Shown in pieces: positions 1-6,416 of a stretch of DNA of 6,975 nucleotides; position 1 is the first letter of the stretch, and the number at the start of each line of letters is the position of its first letter. A model generated the notes under the pieces. It saw nothing but the letters and a program-made list of their open reading frames with translations, was not told where the DNA came from and made no database searches. This DNA is from Cyclobacteriaceae bacterium. Its GTDB lineage: Bacteria > Bacteroidota > Bacteroidia > Cytophagales > Cyclobacteriaceae. The translations under genes and the position numbers were made by a program. The stretch covers positions 1-6,975 of the forward strand of contig JANQST010000461.1 of assembly GCA_028279155.1 (NCBI GenBank). Direction: 5' to 3'.

Positions 1-848
1 AATATGTAGCTGAAATGTTTATTGCTGCATCTGCTTCAGGGTTGAATGATCAAATCAAAATGTCTTACAATGGGAATACAATTCCTGTTACAGATGGGAT
101 TGGTAAAGTAGAATTTACAGCGACTCCTGGAAGCTATGACAGTGAGGGAAATGCAAAGAAAACCTTTGAGGCGGCTATTAATGTGCCCCTTGGTGGAGGA
201 TTGGATACAACTTTTACAAGTACAATAGAATACTTTGTTTCCAAACCTGTTATTACTATTCAATCTCAGTCCGTAAGTGCACTGTATCTGAATTGTGGTA
301 ATGCAATTGATGTACAGGTGCCAGCTCTTGGAAATGCATACAACCCAAGGTACAGAACCAAAGGTGGTGACGCCATTCCTGGGTCAGCTAAAGGATCGGT
401 TACTTTAGTTCCTAATGCAAGGAAATTTGATTTGACTGTTCTAAGTAATGGAAATGAAATTGGAACCAGGTCATTTGGTGTTAGAGCTATTCCTGCTCCA
501 AGCATTGTTCCATTTACGGATCAAGGTGAGGTGAACATGAAAGAGGGAATACCTGCCAAGACACCGCGACTACAATTGAGAGCAGTTGCTGATCCTAGCT
601 TTGCAGAATTTCTTCCGAATGATGCAAAGTTTAGAGTTGCTGAGGCGGAATTGACGTTAGTAAGTGGCGGACTTGGGCGAGCAACTATGAGAGGTGGCGA
701 TATTATTAACCTGTCACAGATTAATAGAAATGCAAGAAAAGGAGATATTATCGCGATTGAGATAAAGAAAGTACAACGACAGAACTTTAGAAAGCAAGTA
801 GAGGACTTTGGTCGTTTCCAACGACACATGTCAATTCCTCTAAAATAA
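1..848 (+). CDS. gldM: GldM (PorM), T9SS/gliding motor periplasmic shaft, 3' part only
   Basis: The frame is open from the left edge (first full codon at base 3, reading Y-V-A-E before the Met at 15), so the 5' end is missing and the ATG at 15 is an internal Met. About 281 residues are visible, roughly the last half of a family that is usually a little over 500 aa. In the family, an N-terminal transmembrane helix joins GldL in the inner membrane and a long periplasmic part (domains D1-D4) reaches the GldK/GldN ring. Counting from the Met at 15, the visible part fits the end of D2 (about 1-75, beginning MFIAAS, a family hallmark), D3 (about 76-160, beginning SKPVITIQS) and D4 (about 161-277, beginning IPAPSI). 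The sequence is beta-rich and has no membrane segment, as expected for these Ig-like domains. The next gene is gldN, the usual order of the gldKLMN cluster; gldK and gldL should lie to the left. Identification rests on remembered family patterns plus this synteny. Confidence 0.92.
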   Translation, partial: YVAEMFIAASASGLNDQIKMSYNGNTIPVTDGIGKVEFTATPGSYDSEGNAKKTFEAAINVPLGGGLDTTFTSTIEYFVSKPVITIQSQSVSALYLNCGNAIDVQVPALGNAYNPRYRTKGGDAIPGSAKGSVTLVPNARKFDLTVLSNGNEIGTRSFGVRAIPAPSIVPFTDQGEVNMKEGIPAKTPRLQLRAVADPSFAEFLPNDAKFRVAEAELTLVSGGLGRATMRGGDIINLSQINRNARKGDIIAIEIKKVQRQNFRKQVEDFGRFQRHMSIPLK

Positions 849-869
849 GTTGTAAACAAAAACAGTGTT

Positions 870-1724
870 ATGAAAAAATTAGGTTACGTATTGGTGCTAG
901 TTCTTCTTACCTCAGTGACGGGGTACGCTCAGGAAATGGCACCTCTTATCAAACCAGTAGTAGCGGAAGATCAGCAGTTGTTTAAGAAAATGGTTTGGAG
1001 GAGAATGGATTTAAGGGAAAAACAGAACAGTCCTTTTTTCTCTCTTAACGGTGAAATTTCGCGCCTTTTGATTGAAGCAGTTGATGAGGGGTTAATAACT
1101 CCTTACAGATCTGATTCATGTATCAACTTTATGCCGGACATTATTTTCGTATCTAACATCTCTGTTGAGCAAGAGCAAAACCCTTTTGTTGGAGGAGGCT
1201 TTAATACAGGCGGCTTTGATGATAATACGGACGAATCCTCTGGTAGTACAGACACAGAATCAGATGAACCAAGACTGTTAGCAATACCGGAAGAAGAATT
1301 CTCAATTCTTTACATTAGAGAAGAAGTGATATTTGATCGCAATAGGTCCAGAATGTATAATTACATCCAGTCATTGTCACTTTACCTTCCACCTGATGCT
1401 GGAACTACCTACAATCCTGGTGGATTTGAAAAGCAGATTGCTCACTTTAGTTACGACGAAGTAGTAGCGTTGTTTAGGGGGCCATATGCTGAAAAGGCTA
1501 TATATTACAATAATCAAAACCCAGGTAAGCATTTAAATATGAGTGATGCTTTTGAATTACGACTATTTAATGCACCCATAACTAAAATATCGAACGACCA
1601 AGATTTGGATATTCGTCAATTATATGGTGAAGAAATGGCTAGAGACCCAATGAGTGTCATTGTAATCCAGCAGAAATACGAATATGATTTGATGGAGTAT
1701 GAATCTGAACTCTGGGAGTATTAA
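870..1724 (+). CDS. gldN: GldN (PorN), T9SS/gliding periplasmic ring protein
   Basis: A complete 284-residue protein. Residues 1-20 form a Sec signal peptide (MKK, then a VLVLVLL core) with likely cleavage after GYA20, so it acts in the periplasm. In the family, GldN/PorN binds the lipoprotein GldK/PorK to form a ring under the outer membrane and contacts the tip of GldM/PorM. Family features seen here are the VWRRMDLREKQNSP block (42-55), the LIEAVDEGLITPYR segment (67-80), FSYDEVVALF (193-202) and SDAFELRLFNAPI (225-237). The length is normal. Residues about 101-135 are a Gly-, Ser-, Asp- and Glu-rich low-complexity stretch (GGGFNTGGF, then acidic), probably a flexible loop between two conserved halves. 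The ATG at 870 follows the gldM stop by 21 bases. It has no Shine-Dalgarno, only an A-rich leader, which is normal in Bacteroidota. The gene probably relies on transcription from upstream of gldM. Confidence 0.95.
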   Translation: MKKLGYVLVLVLLTSVTGYAQEMAPLIKPVVAEDQQLFKKMVWRRMDLREKQNSPFFSLNGEISRLLIEAVDEGLITPYRSDSCINFMPDIIFVSNISVEQEQNPFVGGGFNTGGFDDNTDESSGSTDTESDEPRLLAIPEEEFSILYIREEVIFDRNRSRMYNYIQSLSLYLPPDAGTTYNPGGFEKQIAHFSYDEVVALFRGPYAEKAIYYNNQNPGKHLNMSDAFELRLFNAPITKISNDQDLDIRQLYGEEMARDPMSVIVIQQKYEYDLMEYESELWEY

Positions 1725-1729
1725 TTTTG
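1722..1729 (+). promoter_or_regulatory. Possible Bacteroidota -7 box (TAnnTTTG)
   Basis: TAATTTTG matches the Bacteroidota sigma-A -7 consensus TAnnTTTG exactly. It overlaps the gldN stop codon and lies 18 bases before the ATG of the FISUMP gene. No TTG is found at the expected -33 spacing (about 19 bases upstream reads TGA; the nearest TTG, at 1689-1691, is 30 bases away). It may give the FISUMP gene some transcription of its own, but an AT-rich chance match is quite possible. Confidence 0.25.
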
Positions 1730-1747
1730 TGAAACCTAATCGCCGTG

Positions 1748-2335
1748 ATGATAAAACTTAGACACTTACTTACCCTCCTATGGATTTGCGCAGTTGTATT
1801 TGCTTCAGCACAGGAAGCTGGAACTTTTACAGACCCTAGAGATGGTAAAGCTTATAAGACTGTTACCATAGATATTTTGCTTGAAGGTGATGTGACCGTA
1901 AAACGAACCTGGATGGCAGAAAATCTAAATTACGAAGTGCCCGAGTCTTTTTGCTACAAGAACGAACCTGCATACTGTGAAGCATATGGTCGTCTTTATA
2001 CCTTCAAAGCAGCAGTGGAAGCATGCCCTGAAGGATGGCATGTACCAACAATAAGTGAGTGGAACTTACTTTTTAGAACGTATGGAGGGATCCATGAAGC
2101 GGGCATCGCTCTTCAAAAAGGAGGTAAGAGTGGAATGGAATTAGCCCCAGGTGGCTTTGGTGATCCAGGGAATGTTTTCAAGAACATTGGAATTAGTGGT
2201 AACTACTGGGATTCTGAAAAGAAGTCTGACAATACCTCTGGTTTGATCTCTGTTCAAAAAGGGAACAAAGAGATCTTTCACAGTGTCATCGGAGATTGGC
2301 ATAGAAATAGCTGCCGGTGTATCAAAGATTACTAA
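1748..2335 (+). CDS. Secreted FISUMP-domain protein (Fib_succ_major paralogous domain)
   Basis: A 195-residue protein. Residues 1-21 are a Sec signal peptide (hydrophobic core LLTLLWICAVVF, cleavage after ASA21), so it is periplasmic or surface-exposed. The rest is one Fibrobacter succinogenes major paralogous (FISUMP) domain. Its hallmarks appear in order: DGKAYKTVTI (32-41), TWMAENLNY (54-62), CY (69-70), YGRLYTFKAA (80-89), ACPEGWHVPTISEW (92-105), APGGF (133-137), an NYWDSE segment (152-157) in place of the usual FWSSTE, and CRCIKDY at the end. The biochemical function of FISUMP proteins is unknown; they are typically exported or lipoproteins. Cys14 is inside the hydrophobic core and is not a lipobox. 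Mature cysteines are 69, 77, 93, 189 and 191, possibly disulfide-bonded. No separate T9SS C-terminal sorting domain follows. ATG 1748 is preferred over the adjacent in-frame GTG 1745. It lies 23 bases after gldN on the same strand and before the shared terminator, so it is probably cotranscribed with gldMN. Any T9SS role is inference. Confidence 0.88.
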   Translation: MIKLRHLLTLLWICAVVFASAQEAGTFTDPRDGKAYKTVTIDILLEGDVTVKRTWMAENLNYEVPESFCYKNEPAYCEAYGRLYTFKAAVEACPEGWHVPTISEWNLLFRTYGGIHEAGIALQKGGKSGMELAPGGFGDPGNVFKNIGISGNYWDSEKKSDNTSGLISVQKGNKEIFHSVIGDWHRNSCRCIKDY

Positions 2336-2353
2336 AATGAACTTGATATAATT

Positions 2354-2386
2354 AGAAGAAGGAGGTCTCAAAGATCTCCTTTTTTT
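2354..2386 (+). terminator. Rho-independent terminator of the gldM-gldN-FISUMP unit
   Basis: Left arm AAGGAGGTCT (2359-2368), loop CAA (2369-2371), right arm AGATCTCCTT (2372-2381): ten pairs with one G-U wobble at 2365/2375. A run of seven T (2380-2386) follows, and the A/G-rich bases from 2354 can pair further with it. It begins 23 bases after the FISUMP stop. Read on the - strand, the wobble becomes an A-C mismatch and the tail is CTTCTAATTAT, so it works mainly for the + strand and only weakly, if at all, for uvrC. The right arm and T-run are also the last codons of uvrC. Confidence 0.85.
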
Positions 2387-4155
2387 ATGGCCTCTAGAAT
2401 TAAATTGGCTTTTGCTTTGCCTACAGAGTTTGTCAAATCATCTATACGGGCAGCTTTGATACGCTTAATACTCTTGAATTCTACCAATAGCTTTTTCTTC
2501 GTTTCTTTTCCAATTCCATTGATCCCATCCAGTCCCGAACGAAGCGAACTTTTGCTTCTTTTTTGTCTATGAAAGGTTATGGCAAAACGATGCGCTTCAT
2601 CTCTAACTTGTTGAATCAATTTTAATGAAGGCGCCTTCTTGCTGATATGAACCGGAATTTCATCCTCAGGAAAATAAATCTCCTCTAGCCTTTTGGCAAT
2701 TCCTATAATTGGGATGGAGCCATACACGCCTACTTCCCTGAGTGCATCGCATGCTGCATTCAACTGACCCTTTCCTCCATCGATAACGATTAATTGTGGG
2801 TATGGCAGCTCTTCTTTCTTGAGATGAAGATATCTCCTGCCAACGATCTCTTTCATAGAACCAAAATCATCTGGACCAACCACAGTTTTAATATTGAACT
2901 TTCTGTAATCTGATTTTGAAGGTCGTCCATTCTTAAAGCACACCATTGAGGCTACCGGATTCGTACCATGCATATTAGAGTTGTCAAAGCACTCGATGTG
3001 TACGGGAAGTTCTGGAAGTTTAAGGACATCCATTAAGTTTTGGAGCACTTCCTTATTTGGCTGATTAGTTGGTTTGGAATTCTTTTCTTTTTTAAAAAAG
3101 AGTGCATTCTTCAATGATAGTTCTACGAGTTTTCTTTTATCGCCTATTTGAGGAGTCACAATTTCAATACTTTCCCATCCTTCAATGCTTAGATTAGATA
3201 GTATTTCAGCATTCGCGCTGTTGTATTTTTTTCGTAGGTCGAACATTGTAAAGCGCAAAACTTCCTCATCCGATTCACCCAATTTCTTTTTTACTTCTAC
3301 TGTTTCTGAATTTATTATCGAACCTTCTTGAATTTTCAAATAGTTGACAAAGGCACTTTTGTCATCAGAGATAAGCGTGAAGATGTCAATGTTCGAGATT
3401 TTTTGATTTACAATGGTAGACCGTGATTGAAACTTATCTAGAAGATCAAGTTTAACCTTGAAATTTTGTGCTACTTCAAATTTAAGTTGCTCAGAAGCAC
3501 GCTCCATTTGTTCCTTATAGGTCTTCTTAACAATACCAATTTTCCCTTTCAGAATCTGCCTGCTATTCTCAATGTCAATTAAATAATCATCTTCCATTTG
3601 AAGCCCTTCACAAGGCCCCAAACAATTTCCTATATGGTATTCAAGGCAAACTTTGAATTTCTTGGCACTTATGTTTTTTTCGGACAGATTGAATTTACAG
3701 GTTCTGATTTTATTGAGTTTTCGAATTAAATCAAGGACACTATTCATGGCTTTGACATTCGTGTACGGACCATAATAATCTCCTACTTTGATATCAATCC
3801 TCCGTGTGGAGTATATCCTTGGAAATCTTTCACGAGTTATGCAAATACTAGGGAAGCTCTTATCATCTTTAAGTAGGATGTTGTAGCGAGGCTGGTTTTC
3901 CTTAATCAGATTGTTCTCCAATAGAAGGGCATCAAATTCAGACTGAACAATAACAAATTCTATCTGCTGGATTTCCCCTACAAGCCTATAGGTTTTTCTG
4001 TCCGCTTTGTTTTTCGTAAAGTAGCTGGATACTCTTTTTTTTAGGTTCTTGGCTTTTCCAACGTAAATGATTTTGTCATCATGAAGGAATTTGTAGATGC
4101 CGGGTTTGTTGGGAAGGCGTTGATACTCTTTCTTGTCAAAACGTTGAAATTCCAT
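2368..4155 (-). CDS. uvrC: UvrC, excinuclease ABC subunit C
   Basis: A full-length 595-residue UvrC (family about 590-620), the cytoplasmic nuclease of nucleotide excision repair. Recruited by UvrB, it cuts the damaged strand on both sides of the lesion. Domains are as follows. The GIY-YIG nuclease (about 14-100) makes the 3' cut: GIY 19-21, YVGKAKNLKKR 31-41 with catalytic Tyr31 and Arg41 by analogy, Glu80 and Asn92. A four-cysteine motif, Cys153/170/178/182, corresponds to the [4Fe-4S] ligands reported for E. coli UvrC. The UVR motif (about 211-242) binds UvrB. The RNase H-like nuclease (about 380-530) makes the 5' cut, with Asp391 (ECFDNSN), Asp459 (LIVIDGGKGQ) and His522 (DEAHRFA) as the acid/His set. 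Tandem helix-hairpin-helix DNA binding (542-595) ends the protein. I chose ATG 4155, whose A is shared with the upstream PBP stop (TGATG); GTG 4158 would add one residue. No Shine-Dalgarno is present, so translation is probably coupled to the PBP gene. Confidence 0.97.
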   Translation of the reverse strand: MEFQRFDKKEYQRLPNKPGIYKFLHDDKIIYVGKAKNLKKRVSSYFTKNKADRKTYRLVGEIQQIEFVIVQSEFDALLLENNLIKENQPRYNILLKDDKSFPSICITRERFPRIYSTRRIDIKVGDYYGPYTNVKAMNSVLDLIRKLNKIRTCKFNLSEKNISAKKFKVCLEYHIGNCLGPCEGLQMEDDYLIDIENSRQILKGKIGIVKKTYKEQMERASEQLKFEVAQNFKVKLDLLDKFQSRSTIVNQKISNIDIFTLISDDKSAFVNYLKIQEGSIINSETVEVKKKLGESDEEVLRFTMFDLRKKYNSANAEILSNLSIEGWESIEIVTPQIGDKRKLVELSLKNALFFKKEKNSKPTNQPNKEVLQNLMDVLKLPELPVHIECFDNSNMHGTNPVASMVCFKNGRPSKSDYRKFNIKTVVGPDDFGSMKEIVGRRYLHLKKEELPYPQLIVIDGGKGQLNAACDALREVGVYGSIPIIGIAKRLEEIYFPEDEIPVHISKKAPSLKLIQQVRDEAHRFAITFHRQKRSKSSLRSGLDGINGIGKETKKKLLVEFKSIKRIKAARIDDLTNSVGKAKANLILEAIKKGDL

Positions 4156-4157
4156 CA
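4153..4157 (-). other. TGATG stop/start overlap, PBP1A to uvrC
   Basis: The PBP TGA (4157-4155) and the uvrC ATG (4155-4153) share one base. With no ribosome binding site in front of uvrC, this suggests re-initiation by ribosomes finishing the PBP gene. Confidence 0.85.
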
Positions 4158-6416
4158 CATGAAATCATCAGCATTTACTGTATCATAGTTAAGCGTATCA
4201 GAGGGATTTAGGTTTTGTTCGTACTTGGTGCAATCCAACTCAATACTTATCGGTTTTGAAGGCCGTTCGAAAGGACCTTTTGTATAGCCAAGTGCTTTGT
4301 CATCATACACCCTCATCATGAAGTTCTCCCAAATTGGCATTGCAGTTCTTGCTCCCTGACCCAACGGCCAGTCACGAAATCGAATGCTCCTGTCATCTCC
4401 TCCGACCCACGCTCCGGCCACTAAATTTTTTGTGACACCGATGAACCAACCATCTGAGGCATTTTGTGTGGTTCCCGTTTTGGCTCCAATTTCATTGTTG
4501 AATTTGAGTGAGTAATCCAACCCTCTTGCACTTCCTTCCTCGACTGTACCTTTCAACATATGCAGCATAACATAAGCTGTCTCTTCGTTGATTGCATCTT
4601 TTTCTTCAGGAACAAATTGCTGGATGATATTACCATTTTTGTCCTCAATCCTTGAGATATAATAAGGCTTTATATAGTAGCCTTTATTCGCAAAAGTGGA
4701 GTAAGCCCCTAGCATTTCGTACAATGACACATCAGCAACTCCAAGTGCCAATGAATAAACTGAGGCCAGCCTGCTCTCTATTCCAAGGTCACGTGCCATG
4801 TCTACTACATTTTGTGGACCAAGCTGATTCATCATCCAGGCGGTTATGGAATTTACTGATTTTGCCATGGCTTGCCTTATGGTCATGACTTCATTGCTCC
4901 ATCGGCCTTCAGCATTGTCAGGACACCACTGTGGTGGGTCTTGACCTGGCAAATCGATGCAGATGGGAACATCAACAGCAGTAATGCAGGGAGAATAGTT
5001 GTTTTGAATCGCCTTTGCGTATACGATCGGCTTGAAGGTTGACCCAACCTGCCTTTTGCCTTGTTGGACATGATCGAACTTGAAATACTTATGAGTGATA
5101 CCACCAACCCATGCCTTTATATGACCAGTTTTGGGATCCATGGCCATAAACCCTGACTGTAAGAATCTTTTATAGTAGTTCAATGAATCATAGGAGCTAA
5201 ATAGGGTGTCAATCTCTCCTTGCCAGCTGAAAATTTTCATTGGTTTCTTTTGATTCAGATAGAAGTTGATTGAATCCTCCGCTTCAAACTTTCTTGATAG
5301 ATTACGATACGCCTGTGTCTTTTTCATGGCAGATTCAAGGAATCCCAATATTTCATTGTTGTCATCATCTATCCATGGATTTCCTTCCTCCCAGTGCTCA
5401 TTAAAATACCTCTGTAGCGTGTCCATTCGCTCTAAGACCGCTGCTTCTGCATATGCTTGGAGCCTGCTATCTATAGTCGTATATATTTTTAGTCCATCGT
5501 CAAACAAGTCATATCCATTCTCTTTTGCCCAGCTTACAAGAAAGTTCCTTGCTTGGGTTCTGAAATAGGTGGCTAGACCTTCATTCTGGTTATCTACCCT
5601 GTAGCTGAGTTCTATTGGTTTTTGATTTAGGGAGTCGAAAGCGATGGTATCGATCAAATTGTACTTGGTAAGATTCCACAACACCTCGGTTCGTTTTCTT
5701 AACGCATTATCTGGATTTAGCACGGGACTCCAGCGAGTTGGGGCATTGATAGCTCCTACCAGGACCGCTGATTCGGAGTAGGTAAGTTGAGCCGGTAGCT
5801 TGTTAAAAAATGTCTTAGCTGCCACTTTGATCCCATAGGAATTACTACCAAATTCAACTGTGTTGAGATACATCGCAAGAATCTCCTCTTTAGTGTATGA
5901 CTCTTCGAGTTGCACAGCAATAATCCACTCCTTTATTTTGGTAATGATTTGACCAATACTCGAAAAACGATAGAGTTTACCTCTTTGGTCACTATTGGTT
6001 CTATACAAGTTTTCAGCTAATTGCATGGTGACCGTACTTCCTCCTCCTTTGAAACTAAAGGTGAGCTTACCAATAACTGCTCTTGTGAGCCCTCTTAAGT
6101 CTATGCCAGAATGTTTTTTGAACCTTAAATCTTCCGTGACAAGTAGCGTGTTGACCAGTTCTGGTGAAAGTTCTTCATAGGTTACCGGTGTTCTGTTCTT
6201 TCTGAAATACTTTCCCAATGACACCCCATCTGCACTTATCAATTCTGAGGATAAATCTGGATCAGGCCTTTCTAATGCTTGCAAACTTGGAAGTCCTCCA
6301 AACCACCCAAAAGCATCATTTTTTACCATAAAAAAGACTGTAGGAATAGAAACGACTGCTGATAGAAAAACTATCCAGGTGATTAAAAGAAAACGTTTGA
6401 TCAACTTTATTTTCAT
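4155..6416 (-). CDS. Class A penicillin-binding protein, PBP1A type (transglycosylase/transpeptidase)
   Basis: A complete 753-residue bifunctional peptidoglycan synthase. It is anchored by one N-terminal helix (about 9-31, after a basic MKIKLIKR), with the rest in the periplasm. The GT51 glycosyltransferase (about 65-245) polymerises lipid II: EDLRFKKHSG with catalytic Glu95 and Asp96, GGSTVTMQLAENLY 125-138, and the second catalytic Glu171 in AVQLEESYTKEEILAMYLN. A linker of roughly 110 residues (about 310-420), acidic and aromatic, follows; I recall similar linkers in Bacteroidota homologues. The transpeptidase (about 420-700) crosslinks stem peptides and is the beta-lactam target: SxxK 459-462 (STFK) with nucleophile Ser459, SxN 520-522 (SVN), KTGT 646-649. 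All active-site motifs are intact, so the enzyme should work. The tail after 715 is Pro- and Asp/Asn-rich and probably disordered. ATG 6416 overlaps the upstream TPR gene stop by four bases (ATGA). It could be named mrcA or ponA; naming in this phylum is inconsistent, so the symbol is left blank. Confidence 0.95.
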   Translation of the reverse strand: MKIKLIKRFLLITWIVFLSAVVSIPTVFFMVKNDAFGWFGGLPSLQALERPDPDLSSELISADGVSLGKYFRKNRTPVTYEELSPELVNTLLVTEDLRFKKHSGIDLRGLTRAVIGKLTFSFKGGGSTVTMQLAENLYRTNSDQRGKLYRFSSIGQIITKIKEWIIAVQLEESYTKEEILAMYLNTVEFGSNSYGIKVAAKTFFNKLPAQLTYSESAVLVGAINAPTRWSPVLNPDNALRKRTEVLWNLTKYNLIDTIAFDSLNQKPIELSYRVDNQNEGLATYFRTQARNFLVSWAKENGYDLFDDGLKIYTTIDSRLQAYAEAAVLERMDTLQRYFNEHWEEGNPWIDDDNNEILGFLESAMKKTQAYRNLSRKFEAEDSINFYLNQKKPMKIFSWQGEIDTLFSSYDSLNYYKRFLQSGFMAMDPKTGHIKAWVGGITHKYFKFDHVQQGKRQVGSTFKPIVYAKAIQNNYSPCITAVDVPICIDLPGQDPPQWCPDNAEGRWSNEVMTIRQAMAKSVNSITAWMMNQLGPQNVVDMARDLGIESRLASVYSLALGVADVSLYEMLGAYSTFANKGYYIKPYYISRIEDKNGNIIQQFVPEEKDAINEETAYVMLHMLKGTVEEGSARGLDYSLKFNNEIGAKTGTTQNASDGWFIGVTKNLVAGAWVGGDDRSIRFRDWPLGQGARTAMPIWENFMMRVYDDKALGYTKGPFERPSKPISIELDCTKYEQNLNPSDTLNYDTVNADDFM
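6413..6416 (-). other. ATGA start/stop overlap, TPR gene to PBP1A
   Basis: The PBP ATG (6416-6414) and the TGA of the upstream TPR gene (6415-6413) overlap in ATGA. No Shine-Dalgarno precedes the start, so coupling is likely, and the two genes are probably made in a fixed ratio. Confidence 0.85.

Noticed and set aside
15..848. ATG at 15 as the true start of the first gene
   Set aside because: The frame is open to the window edge and the preceding codons (Y-V-A-E) continue the GldM pattern, so this Met is internal.
36..859. Minus-strand open frames opposite gldM
   Set aside because: Their translations are Cys/Ser/Ile-rich with no recognisable domain, and they lie wholly opposite a well-supported gene; they are shadow frames. 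The same holds for + strand frames inside the PBP and uvrC genes.
1745..1747. GTG at 1745 as start of the FISUMP gene
   Set aside because: The ATG directly after it (1748) gives an equally good signal peptide, and ATG is the more likely start; the difference is one residue.
1748..1810. Lipoprotein signal in the FISUMP protein (Cys14)
   Set aside because: Cys14 sits within the hydrophobic core with further hydrophobic residues after it and no L-[AS]-[GA]-C box; ASA19-21 fits ordinary signal peptidase cleavage.
2117..2126. AAAGGAGGTA inside the FISUMP gene resembling a ribosome binding site
   Set aside because: It encodes Lys-Gly-Gly in the middle of the domain, no plausible gene begins after it, and the surrounding genes do not use Shine-Dalgarno sequences.
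2359..2572. Perfect AAGGAGGT followed by ATG 2387 opening a 61-residue + strand frame
   Set aside because: The motif is the left arm of the terminator hairpin, is about 20 bases from the ATG, and the frame is antisense to the conserved HhH region of uvrC.
5140..5490. Linker of roughly 110 residues between the two PBP enzymatic domains as an insertion or new domain
   Set aside because: From memory, Bacteroidota PBP1A homologues carry a similar acidic, aromatic linker here, so it looks like a family trait.
6000..6045. GGSTVTMQL in the PBP glycosyltransferase in place of the common TQQL as a loss of function
   Set aside because: Met at this position is known in other class A PBPs (TMQ forms), both catalytic Glu residues are present, and the rest of the domain is intact.
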